Source: Prevotellaceae bacterium
Lineage (GTDB): Bacteria > Bacteroidota > Bacteroidia > Bacteroidales > UBA932
Assembly: GCA_031259935.1 (NCBI GenBank)
Contig: JAIRKV010000140.1
Coordinates: forward strand, 1-6,888
DNA: 6,888 nucleotides
Direction of reading: 5' to 3'
A program made the position numbers and the translations under genes. The stretch's first letter is position 1, and every line of letters begins with the position of its first letter. Under the pieces are notes generated by a model. It had not been told where the DNA came from, did no database searches, and saw nothing but the letters and a program-made list of their open reading frames with translations. Shown one piece after another: positions 1 to 6,811 of the stretch.

Positions 1-1497
1 TTGTTTTTTTATTTCATCCACATAAGTGCGATTGTTGCAGAGGCGCGGAACTTTGTTTTGTCCTCCGAGTTTTCCTTTCGATTTCAACCAGTTGAAAAAT
101 GTTCCTTTCGGCAAAGCGACAACCTGAGGCATGCCAAGACTTAAATTATATGAACGTTTTGCTTCGTAATCGGAATTTACTTTTTTGAGCGTTTCATCAA
201 GTATTTCGGTAAATTTTTCGATACTTGCAGGCGGTATTTCAAATTCGATAAGCCATTCGTGAGCGCCGTTAGTATTTTCGCCAAAATAAACAGGCGCTGC
301 CGTATAATCGCTAATAACGGCTACTGTTTCGGCGCAGGCTTTGTTGAGCGCCGCTTCTGCATTGTCAATAATAATTTCTTCGCCGAAAGCGTTTATAAAA
401 TGTTTTGTTCGTCCCGTAATTCTGAAAAGATATGGCGATTTTGAAGTAAATTCAACAGTATCGCCGATTTTATAGCGCCATAATCCTCCGTTGGTAGAAA
501 TTATAACTGCATAATTTTTACCTTTTTCAATATCCTGAAGCATTACTGTTTGCGGATTTTCTTTGTCCCATTCTTCCACGGGAAGAAATTCATAATAAAT
601 TCCGCAATCGAGTAGCAGCAGTAAATCTTTATTTTCGGGCGAATACTGTACGCCAAAAAAACCTTCGGAGGCATTATATGTTTCCCAATAATTTACACTG
701 TCGGAAGGCAGCATTTTTTTATACTGTTCGTAATAAGGATTAAACGAAACGCCTCCGTGAAAAAATGCTTCAAAATTTTTCCATGTTTCAAGAACAGGTT
801 TTCCTGTTTTCTGCACTGTGTATTTGAGCAAAACCATAAGCCACGAAGGAACTCCGGCCATTGCGGTTACATTTGCACGAATTGATTTTGATGCAAGTTT
901 TTCTAATTTTTCTTCCCAGTCGGGCAAAAGTATTGTTTTACGGTCGGGCGTGCGACTAAAAGCAGCCCAAAATGGAAGATTGCTTACAAGAATTGCCGAA
1001 ATATCGCCTGTGAAAATACCATCGCCAAGTGCATTTATCTGACGGCTGCCGCCAAGCACAAGTGTTTTCCCTGAAAGAATTTTGCTTTTTGGAAATGAAT
1101 TGAGATAGAGAGCAAGCATTTCTTTTCCTGCTTTGTAATGGCATTTGTGCAGCGATTCGCGCGTTACGGGAATATATTTGCTTTTGTCGCCTGTAGTTCC
1201 GCTCGACATTGCAATCCAGCGCACAGGCGTATCCCACAGCACATTTTGTTCTTTGTGCGTAACTATTCGTTCGACATACGGTTTGAGGCTGTCGTAATCG
1301 CTTATGGGAACTGTTTTTCGGAAATCATCCGTATTTTTTATTCCATCGAAGTTAAACTGCCTGCCAAAAACCGTATTTTTTCCGTGCAAAATAAGATTTT
1401 TGAATATTTCGCGCTGTATTTCGTCGCCGCAACTGACGTAGCGATTTATGTTTTTCATCGACGACATTAAAATTTTATTTCCGATTTCAGTCAGCAT
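1..1497 (-). CDS. GH3-superfamily (GH3 auxin-responsive promoter family) adenylating enzyme, 3' end cut by window edge
   Basis: This frame reads without a stop from an ATG at 1497 to the left edge, giving 499 codons. The three signature blocks of the GH3 fold are present: the ATP-binding loop SSGTTGDKSKYIPVT (residues 98-112), the YNASEG box (274-279) and GGLWRYKIGD (337-346), followed by FRITGRTKHFINAFGEE (357-373) leading into the C-terminal lobe. The end (GKLGGQNKVPRL near 475-486) is the usual GH3 terminus, so only a few codons plus the stop should be missing. No signal peptide is seen; it should be cytosolic. Known plant members adenylate a carboxylic acid and conjugate it to an amino acid; the substrate of this bacterial homologue cannot be read from sequence. 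It starts 28 bases after the stop of the putative barrel gene, so it is probably the distal gene seen of one operon. The leader is AT-rich with no Shine-Dalgarno. GC content is higher than in its upstream neighbour. Family assignment is firm, function is open. Confidence 0.93.
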   Translation of the reverse strand, partial: MLTEIGNKILMSSMKNINRYVSCGDEIQREIFKNLILHGKNTVFGRQFNFDGIKNTDDFRKTVPISDYDSLKPYVERIVTHKEQNVLWDTPVRWIAMSSGTTGDKSKYIPVTRESLHKCHYKAGKEMLALYLNSFPKSKILSGKTLVLGGSRQINALGDGIFTGDISAILVSNLPFWAAFSRTPDRKTILLPDWEEKLEKLASKSIRANVTAMAGVPSWLMVLLKYTVQKTGKPVLETWKNFEAFFHGGVSFNPYYEQYKKMLPSDSVNYWETYNASEGFFGVQYSPENKDLLLLLDCGIYYEFLPVEEWDKENPQTVMLQDIEKGKNYAVIISTNGGLWRYKIGDTVEFTSKSPYLFRITGRTKHFINAFGEEIIIDNAEAALNKACAETVAVISDYTAAPVYFGENTNGAHEWLIEFEIPPASIEKFTEILDETLKKVNSDYEAKRSYNLSLGMPQVVALPKGTFFNWLKSKGKLGGQNKVPRLCNNRTYVDEIKKQ

Positions 1498-1525
1498 GTT
1501 ATGTTAAATTTATCGTATTATTTAT

Positions 1526-2692
1526 TTAATATTTTATTTTATAATTTAATGATTTTAATGGATTACGATTAAAAAGATTTCTCAAAACGCCTACGACAAC
1601 GTTTATTGTGATAGGATTACCTGTGAAATTAATTATATTGCCTAATGTATAATCCACAATATGGTATTTTGCTCTTAATCCTATATAGGTAAATCCTTTA
1701 ATGTAATATCTATATGCAAACCCGACGGATAAATCGTACGAATAAACATATAATGGTTTGATGTCATTATCTTTATCTTCTCCTATCACTTCAAGATTAT
1801 CGAATGCTAATCCTGCGACTAATTGAAATTCATGTCTTTTTTTTGCATATATTTCGCATCCTATATCCAGTCCGATATTTCCACCAAAAAAATGTTTGCT
1901 TTGTTGAGGCTCAAAATTTTTTCTTTTCACATAATAATAATTAGGCGAGTTTATGAATTTAAATGACATTGTTATATCATAATTGATTTTTTTACTTTTT
2001 AAACCTAATTGAAATCCTATTTCGGGATGTACACCCAACAATTTCAGATTGCCTGTAGGTATCCATGTTCCGGTAAAAAACGAAAAGTGATATTTATTTT
2101 GATTAATAATTCCGTTGATAATTTCATAGTAATCGCTATGCAATACCGTTCCTTCATATTTTTTAGTTTGTATTTTTAAGAAAATACTGTCGCTGTTTAT
2201 ATCGTTGCTGTAAAATTCAGCCAGTAAATACTCAATAGATTCGAGGTCGTATGTTTTTTTCAAATCTTCAGCCAGTCCACAAGTATATATGTCAAATTCC
2301 TGTCCGGGAGGAATAAATCCATAATATTGTTTATAATTGTCGTAGTCATAATACAATTCTTTTTTTTTCATCTCCATACGTTCTTGATAATTGAGCATGT
2401 TGTGAAGAATTTTATCATGCAATAAAGAGTCTACAAAATTTCGTTCTTTCAAAGATAAAAGAATTTTTGCTCTGAAAACAGGCTCTCTCATGCCGCATTT
2501 CGTTTCCCAATAATGAAGTATTTTTTTTGCAGAATCTATATTGTTTTCTGTCATATATTTTACATAGTATAATCCGCTATTGTAAGAAATGTCGGAACAA
2601 TCTATTTGCCTGCTAAATAGCAATTCATCTAAATCCTGACAAAAAACATTGTTTGTAAAAATCAGAGAGAATAAAATAAATATTTTTTTCAT
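1526..2692 (-). CDS. Uncharacterised secreted protein, helical N-terminal part plus predicted outer-membrane beta-barrel
   Basis: A 388-residue protein that I cannot assign to a named family. It begins with a short signal peptide (MKKIFILFSLIFTNNVFCQ) whose cleavage is likely near C19-Q20, as in many Bacteroidota exported proteins. Residues about 35-195 look helical and charged, with a segment reminiscent of tetratricopeptide helices (about 52-95), but no clear repeat consensus. From about residue 200 to 370 the pattern changes to alternating hydrophobic and polar strands rich in Gly, Tyr and Phe (for example HFFGGNIGLDIGCEIY at 267-282 and LSVGFAYRYY at 321-330), separated by polar turns. 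This resembles an 8-stranded-type outer-membrane barrel. The extreme C-terminus (NYKIKY) is short and basic and does not look like a type IX secretion signal. It lies 22 bases after the GDPD gene and 28 before GH3, fitting co-transcription. Base composition is lower in GC than its neighbours (16-20 G+C in each of four 60-base rows counted). The gene is certain; the barrel is inferred. Confidence 0.85.
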   Translation of the reverse strand: MKKIFILFSLIFTNNVFCQDLDELLFSRQIDCSDISYNSGLYYVKYMTENNIDSAKKILHYWETKCGMREPVFRAKILLSLKERNFVDSLLHDKILHNMLNYQERMEMKKKELYYDYDNYKQYYGFIPPGQEFDIYTCGLAEDLKKTYDLESIEYLLAEFYSNDINSDSIFLKIQTKKYEGTVLHSDYYEIINGIINQNKYHFSFFTGTWIPTGNLKLLGVHPEIGFQLGLKSKKINYDITMSFKFINSPNYYYVKRKNFEPQQSKHFFGGNIGLDIGCEIYAKKRHEFQLVAGLAFDNLEVIGEDKDNDIKPLYVYSYDLSVGFAYRYYIKGFTYIGLRAKYHIVDYTLGNIINFTGNPITINVVVGVLRNLFNRNPLKSLNYKIKY

Positions 2693-2714
2693 ATTGCTGA
2701 TGATTTTTATTTTT

Positions 2715-3506
2715 TTATTTCAAATTTTCAATATGTTTTTTTTCCAGTTCAAGCAATAAAATCGGCTCGTCGGTTGTGATGTAATCAGCGCCATGTTCAA
2801 GGAAATATTTCATGTCATTCGGGTCGTTTACAGTCCAAACGTTAATGTTTATTCCTTTGATTCGTGCGGCGTTTATCATGTCTTCATTTGACTTAAATAC
2901 TTTATAATTGAAATCCATGCCCGTTTTTCTGTCAAAAACGATATCGCCCGTATTTTGCGTTTCGCTCAGAAAAGCAACACGCGCATTCGGTTTTTTTTCT
3001 TTTATACGCTGCAAATACGAATAATCGAAACTTATGTAAAAAATCCAGTCTTCGGCTTTGTAGCGGTCTACTGTTTCGAGAATTTTATCAACAGCGGCAA
3101 AGCCATGTTCTTTGCTTACTGCCGAAGGTTTTATTTCTAAAAAGGCTATTGCAGTTTCCTGACTTATCAAAATTTTCATAATATCGTCGAGCAGGGCAAC
3201 AGTTTCGCCGTTCGACAGTTTTTTTTGCTGTAATTGTGCGAGAGTGCTTTTTTCCACAGGCAATCCTTGAAAATCGGCATCGTGATTGAGAACTAAAACC
3301 GAATCGGCTGTAAGATAAACATCAAATTCGCTGCCGCCGCAGCCAAGTTCAATTGCTCTTTTGAACGAGGCTACCGAATTTTCAGGAAGTTTATCGGCTT
3401 TCCATGCGCCGCGATGAGCAACAACTCTGTTGTCGCCAAGTCTTTGCGCCGATACAAAAATCGAAGTCGTCAGCATCAGCATGACTGTTAATTTAATTTT
3501 TTTCAT
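2715..3506 (-). CDS. Periplasmic glycerophosphodiester phosphodiesterase (GDPD family)
   Basis: A 263-residue GDPD-family TIM-barrel enzyme. The family hydrolyses glycerophosphodiesters (deacylated phospholipid headgroups) to glycerol-3-phosphate and an alcohol. A signal peptide covers residues 1-20 or 21 (hydrophobic core LTVMLMLTTSIFV, then SAQ), so it should act in the periplasm. Catalytic and metal-binding positions are visible: H31-R32 in VVAHRGAW, E42-N43 in PENS, E60 and D62 in SEFDVYLT, H75 in VLNHD, and E124 and K126 in FLEIKP. The C-terminal barrel motifs NVWTVND (222-228) and DYITTDEP (241-248) complete the fold, so it appears intact. Length is normal for short secreted GDPDs. It follows fmt by 30 bases and precedes the putative barrel gene by 22, as expected inside an operon. 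The ATG at 3506 is chosen because it gives the full signal peptide; the leader is A-rich with no Shine-Dalgarno. The exact substrate, such as glycerophosphoethanolamine, cannot be told from the sequence. Confidence 0.94.
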   Translation of the reverse strand: MKKIKLTVMLMLTTSIFVSAQRLGDNRVVAHRGAWKADKLPENSVASFKRAIELGCGGSEFDVYLTADSVLVLNHDADFQGLPVEKSTLAQLQQKKLSNGETVALLDDIMKILISQETAIAFLEIKPSAVSKEHGFAAVDKILETVDRYKAEDWIFYISFDYSYLQRIKEKKPNARVAFLSETQNTGDIVFDRKTGMDFNYKVFKSNEDMINAARIKGININVWTVNDPNDMKYFLEHGADYITTDEPILLLELEKKHIENLK

Positions 3507-3536
3507 ATTTTTATTTTTTAATTAAAGTTCATTGTT

Positions 3537-4505
3537 TTATTTTATTAAACAGTTTTCAATATCGCGAAATCCTGCAAGAAATTCCCGTACAGACAAACGT
3601 TTTTTTCCTGCTAAATGAATATCGGTAATGCTTATAAAACCTCCGTTACAGGCAACTTTTAAAAATATTTTTCCATCCGATTTTACAGTTCCCAAAGGTA
3701 AATCATGTTCGATATTTTCGTAGTCGGCAGAATAAATTTTTGCAGAAATTTTTTGTTTATCCCTGTTTGTAAATTCACACCAAGCCGCAGGGTAAGGACT
3801 TAATCCGCGTATGAAATTGTAAATTTCTTCAGGTTTTTGCGTCCAGTCGATTTTACATGTTTCTTTAAAAAGTTTCGGCGCAGGTTTCAAATCTTCGCTT
3901 TCATGCTGCTGCTGTAAATCGACGTTTTTGCATGCAATTGCATCAACCGTTTTCAGTACAAGCGCAGCGCCTTTTTCCATTAATTTATCATGTAATGTTC
4001 CTGCGTTATCGTTATGTTTTATTTCTACTTTTTCCGAAAAAATGATTTTTCCCGCATCAATTTCATTATTGATGAAAAATGTTGTAACTCCGGTAATTTT
4101 TTCGCCGTTCATTATTGCCCGATTTATGGGCGCTGCTCCGCGATATTGCGGTAATAAAGAGGCATGAAGATTGAACGTTCCCAGCGAAGGAATCTGCCAA
4201 ACAATTTCGGGCAACATTCGAAATGCGACAACAATAAAAAGTTCGGCTTTATATTGATTAAGCGTATTTAAAAATTCTTCATCTTTCAATTTTTGAGGTT
4301 GCAGCACAGGTAAATTCGCTTTTTGTGCATAAATTTTTACTGCTGATTGCTGCAATTTTTGCCCGCGTCCGGCAGGTTTGTCCGGAACAGTAACAACGGC
4401 AACAATATTATATCCGTTTTCTACAAGCATTTTCAATGGCGCAACCGCAAAATCGGGCGTTCCCATATAAATTATTCTGATGTTTTTTGCCGATGTTATT
4501 ACCAT
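3537..4505 (-). CDS. fmt: Methionyl-tRNA formyltransferase
   Basis: Fmt transfers a formyl group from 10-formyltetrahydrofolate to the methionine on initiator tRNA, in the cytosol, before bacterial translation initiation. The 322-residue protein has the whole architecture. The Rossmann start is IRIIYMGTPDFAVAPL (10-24), followed by the tRNA-contacting loop VPDKPAGRGQKL (40-51). The catalytic block FNLHASLLPQYRGAAPI lies at 111-127 with N112 and H114, and the third catalytic residue D150 is in NNEIDAGKI. The C-terminal OB-like tRNA-binding domain (about 207-322) ends in the expected LAGKKRLSVREFLAGF. Length is close to that of E. coli Fmt. Its ATG sits inside the last codons of the permease gene (overlap ATGGTAA, 4499-4505), suggesting translational coupling. 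M14 is too far into the first strand to be the start. Peptide deformylase (def), a frequent neighbour of fmt in other phyla, is not in this window. Confidence 0.97.
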   Translation of the reverse strand: MVITSAKNIRIIYMGTPDFAVAPLKMLVENGYNIVAVVTVPDKPAGRGQKLQQSAVKIYAQKANLPVLQPQKLKDEEFLNTLNQYKAELFIVVAFRMLPEIVWQIPSLGTFNLHASLLPQYRGAAPINRAIMNGEKITGVTTFFINNEIDAGKIIFSEKVEIKHNDNAGTLHDKLMEKGAALVLKTVDAIACKNVDLQQQHESEDLKPAPKLFKETCKIDWTQKPEEIYNFIRGLSPYPAAWCEFTNRDKQKISAKIYSADYENIEHDLPLGTVKSDGKIFLKVACNGGFISITDIHLAGKKRLSVREFLAGFRDIENCLIK

Positions 4506-6313
4506 TTTATTTTTTTCAGTATATATTCAACATGATTGCTGGTTGCTTTTATTTTCTCTAACTTTCTCGTTAAAAGTTTGATTGCCGCTTTTCTCAGAAA
4601 AAGTATTTTTGTTTTGAAAATTCGCAATTCGATTTCGGGATATTCTTTAAGTTTTTCGTTCAGTCCTTCGTTTTGTATTCCCCAAAATCTTGATAACATT
4701 TCATCGTATTCGCTGTAATAAGTTTCAATATCTCCGGTTTCAAGTTTTTTTAATTTTATTTTTGATAAAAGATTATCAGTATCGGTATCGAATTTTTTCA
4801 ACAAATGCAATAATGTTTCCAAACCGATATTTGTGTTGAATTCAACAGGTTTGTGATAACCTTTTTTATCGTCTATTCTAAACAGTCGCCTGAAATATTG
4901 AGTATATTTGTCGGCATCAAACAAAGCCGAGTCGGTAGTTGCTTTATTCATCAAAAATATTCCGAGCGGTAAAAACAAAGCATCTGCAAACCACATTGCA
5001 AAAGCAACGGGAAGAACTCCCTGTACAGCCATTTTTTTTGTAATTGTAGATAATATAAAATATGCTATAAATATCAGCAATGAAGCAACTGTCGGCATTC
5101 CCAAACCGCCTTTGCGAATGATTGCTCCGAACGGCGCTCCTATCAAAAAGAAAATGAAACAGGCAATTGACAGCGTGAATTTATAATGCCATTCAACTTT
5201 GGCTGAACGTATATTTTGTTCATTACTTGTAATATCAGTTGTAATCATCGACATTGTTGAAAGTGCGGAAGTGGATTTTTCCAGGGCATATCGCAATGCT
5301 TCGACTTTTTGGTCGCGCGAAAATTCATTAAAAACCGAATCGGCATTAATTATATTTGGCGGTCTGATTTGTACCGCATTTTTTCTTAAAGATTTTGTAA
5401 CGGTATCAATTTCCATGCGGTTGTCAAGCGATTGCGATTGACTGTATTCCGTCCAAAAATAATCGACTTTTGTTTTTTGAATCTCCGAAACGGAATCAAT
5501 AATATTGACAAGTTCGGTAGATTTCATTGTTGTGTATCTGCCTTTGAAAATTTCGGCATCGGTACGTTGCATTTTGTTTCCGCTTAAATCGACAATCAGC
5601 GTATGCCGGTCGAAAGTTCGTTTTTGAAAAGCAAAATTATTGTTGTATTGAGAAAAATTTGATGATGTTGCATCTTCGTATGAAACTCCACTGAATAAGG
5701 TAACAATCATATTGTCGTTTTCGGTTTTAATATAACCCGAATCTGCAACAATCAAAGCAATATTACCTTTTCCTTCGGGATGCTGGTAAAGTAATATTCC
5801 TGTCATTTTGTTTGTTTTAGGATCTTTTGTCGCTACTTTTATTACATTATCGTTTATTGCGCAAAAAACGCCGGGTATTATATTGGCGTCGGGACGTTTA
5901 TTTTTGATATCCCAAAATACGCTGTAAATTTTCATCATTGCATAAGGCATCACATTGTCGGCAACGTAAAATGCAAATGCAGTAATAAATGCAGCCACAA
6001 AAAACATTGGTCGCAAAATCTTCACAAGCGACAGTCCTGCCGATTTCAGAGCAAGCAGTTCGTTGTTGCCGCCAAGATTTCCCATAGTCATTATTGATGC
6101 AAAAAGCATGGAAAGCGGCAATGCCAGCGGAATAACATTGAGAGTAGCCCAAAACATAAATTCGGCAATCACGGATGCATCCAAACCTTTGCCAACAATA
6201 TCATCTATATAGCGCCACAGCATTTGCATAAGCAGTATGAAAACCACAATACAAAATGCCAGCAGCGCCGGTCCCGAAAATGATTTTAATATATGTATAT
6301 ATACTTTTTTCAA
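4499..6313 (-). CDS. LptF/LptG-family (YjgP/YjgQ) lipopolysaccharide export permease
   Basis: An inner-membrane permease subunit of the Lpt machinery, which with LptB extracts LPS and passes it to the periplasmic bridge. In the 604-residue reading there are three N-terminal membrane spans (about 14-33, 52-76, 103-122), a large periplasmic region (about 123-376) and three C-terminal spans (about 378-399, 407-427, 434-456). Family motifs seen are NNELLALKSAGLS (83-95) before span 3 and IGAPFGAIIRKGG (391-403) after span 4. A charged, mostly helical tail of about 148 residues follows (457-604); E. coli LptF and LptG are about 360 residues and lack it. No in-frame ATG lies before codon 29, which is already inside span 1. 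TTG at 6313 gives MKKVYIHILKSF, which matches the usual N-terminus of Bacteroidota homologues as I remember it. TTG at 6358 would add 15 residues (619 in all). Whether it acts as LptF or LptG cannot be decided, so no symbol is given. It is the first gene of the minus-strand group and overlaps fmt by 7 bases. Confidence 0.93.
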   Translation of the reverse strand: MKKVYIHILKSFSGPALLAFCIVVFILLMQMLWRYIDDIVGKGLDASVIAEFMFWATLNVIPLALPLSMLFASIMTMGNLGGNNELLALKSAGLSLVKILRPMFFVAAFITAFAFYVADNVMPYAMMKIYSVFWDIKNKRPDANIIPGVFCAINDNVIKVATKDPKTNKMTGILLYQHPEGKGNIALIVADSGYIKTENDNMIVTLFSGVSYEDATSSNFSQYNNNFAFQKRTFDRHTLIVDLSGNKMQRTDAEIFKGRYTTMKSTELVNIIDSVSEIQKTKVDYFWTEYSQSQSLDNRMEIDTVTKSLRKNAVQIRPPNIINADSVFNEFSRDQKVEALRYALEKSTSALSTMSMITTDITSNEQNIRSAKVEWHYKFTLSIACFIFFLIGAPFGAIIRKGGLGMPTVASLLIFIAYFILSTITKKMAVQGVLPVAFAMWFADALFLPLGIFLMNKATTDSALFDADKYTQYFRRLFRIDDKKGYHKPVEFNTNIGLETLLHLLKKFDTDTDNLLSKIKLKKLETGDIETYYSEYDEMLSRFWGIQNEGLNEKLKEYPEIELRIFKTKILFLRKAAIKLLTRKLEKIKATSNHVEYILKKIKW

Positions 6314-6336
6314 AAGTTCAATAATTAAATATTTGG

Positions 6337-6344
6337 CAAATTTA
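6337..6344 (-). promoter_or_regulatory. Possible Bacteroidota -7 element for the minus-strand operon
   Basis: On the minus strand this reads TAAATTTG, a match to the Bacteroidota sigma-factor -7 consensus TAnnTTTG. It lies just upstream of the TTG at 6313, so a transcript from here would have a leader of roughly 20 bases and would exclude the TTG at 6358. No TTG-type -33 element is found at the expected spacing, and an 8-base motif with two free positions is common in AT-rich DNA, so this is only a candidate. Confidence 0.25.
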
Positions 6345-6502
6345 ATTCTTTTCGTCAAAATTGAAGTTATAAATGAAATAAATATTTGTATAAATGTTAA
6401 TGATTAACTGCATTCAGTCGTTCCCTAAAAAACATAAATCGTTTATTAATAATAAAATACAAACAAAAATTAATAAAAAAATAAAGTTTTATGATTTAAA
6501 AC

Positions 6503-6516
6503 CCGTTAAGTAACGG
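6503..6516. repeat. 14-base inverted repeat, possible operator
   Basis: CCGTTA-AG-TAACGG: six perfect base pairs around a 2-base centre, more GC-rich than the surrounding AT-rich spacer. The half-site recurs once as TTAACGG at 6730-6736. The loop is too short for a good RNA hairpin and no T-run follows, so a binding site for a dimeric regulator is more likely than a terminator. No regulator gene is in the window to pair it with. Confidence 0.4.
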
Positions 6517-6599
6517 CTGTGCCTCTCCATGTCTGTAAATTGTTTTATAAAGTCTATTAATGTCATAATTTTAAGTTTTGTCGTAAAAATATTTTTCGG

Positions 6600-6658
6600 G
6601 TAAATACAGGCATATTAATTTAATGCTTCTATCGTTTTTTCAACAGGCATGTATTTAC
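6600..6658. repeat. Inverted repeat with nested direct repeat in the divergent spacer
   Basis: GTAAATACA at 6600-6608 is the exact reverse complement of TGTATTTAC at 6650-6658, enclosing 41 bases. Within the same element ACAGGCAT occurs twice in direct orientation (6606-6613 and 6643-6650), overlapping both arms. The arrangement is seen directly; whether it is a structured RNA, a double protein-binding site or chance in AT-rich DNA is not known. Confidence 0.4.
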
Positions 6659-6784
6659 AAAACACTTAAAAACAAATATTTATATAATCAATAGTATAAA
6701 TTTATTTAATATCGTTCGATTTTGTTGATTTAACGGTTTTAAAATTTATTTCGATTATATAATAGTCCAATATAAATTATTTTG

Positions 6785-6792
6785 TACCTTTG
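6785..6792 (+). promoter_or_regulatory. Bacteroidota-type -7 promoter element for the DUF4290 gene
   Basis: TACCTTTG matches the phylum's -7 consensus TAnnTTTG exactly and is followed by C, as is often seen. It lies 19 bases before the ATG at 6812, implying a start of transcription near 6796 and a very short leader. I found no TTG-type -33 element at standard spacing upstream. AAAGGA at 6806-6811 looks like a Shine-Dalgarno but abuts the ATG directly, which is too close for normal pairing with 16S rRNA. Confidence 0.6.
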
Positions 6793-6811
6793 CGGCAAAT
6801 ATATCAAAGGA

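Larger units (their letters stand above)
6314..6811. other. AT-rich divergent intergenic region, no gene seen
   Basis: About 450-500 bases (depending on the permease start) between two genes transcribed away from each other. Short open frames occur on both strands, for example a 24-codon frame beginning at the ATG near 6529 on the plus strand, but none has family resemblance or a convincing start. The region should carry the promoters for both directions. It also holds a 14-base palindrome (6503-6516), a long-loop inverted repeat (6600-6658) and a 12-base inverted pair (6378-6389 with 6672-6683). No tRNA, rRNA or recognisable riboswitch was seen. An unannotated small RNA cannot be excluded. 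Confidence 0.6.

Noticed and set aside
956..1237. 93-codon open frame on the minus strand overlapping GH3 in another frame
   Set aside because: The same bases encode the SSGTTGDKS region of GH3 without interruption, so this is not a frameshifted piece or a separate gene.
1138..1470. 110-codon open frame on the plus strand, antisense to GH3
   Set aside because: It lies wholly within the GH3 gene, whose frame carries clear family motifs; the antisense product has no recognisable features and is a by-product of codon use.
2629..2692. Possible lipoprotein signal around C19 of the barrel protein
   Set aside because: The residues before the cysteine (NVF) do not fit the lipobox pattern of Leu-[Ala/Ser]-[Gly/Ala]-Cys; an ordinary signal peptide is more likely.
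3517..3526. TTTAATTAAA palindrome between fmt and the GDPD gene
   Set aside because: It is fully AT, with no GC stem and only a 30-base gap; this is expected by chance here and does not make a terminator.
6529..6603. 24-codon open frame on the plus strand in the spacer
   Set aside because: It has no ribosome binding or promoter signal and no family resemblance, and a frame of this length is expected by chance.
6796..6803. Minus-strand TATATTTG resembling a -7 element near the DUF4290 start
   Set aside because: It lies over 430 bases from the permease start and inside the leader of the opposite gene, with no -33 partner; the motif is easy to meet by chance in AT-rich DNA.
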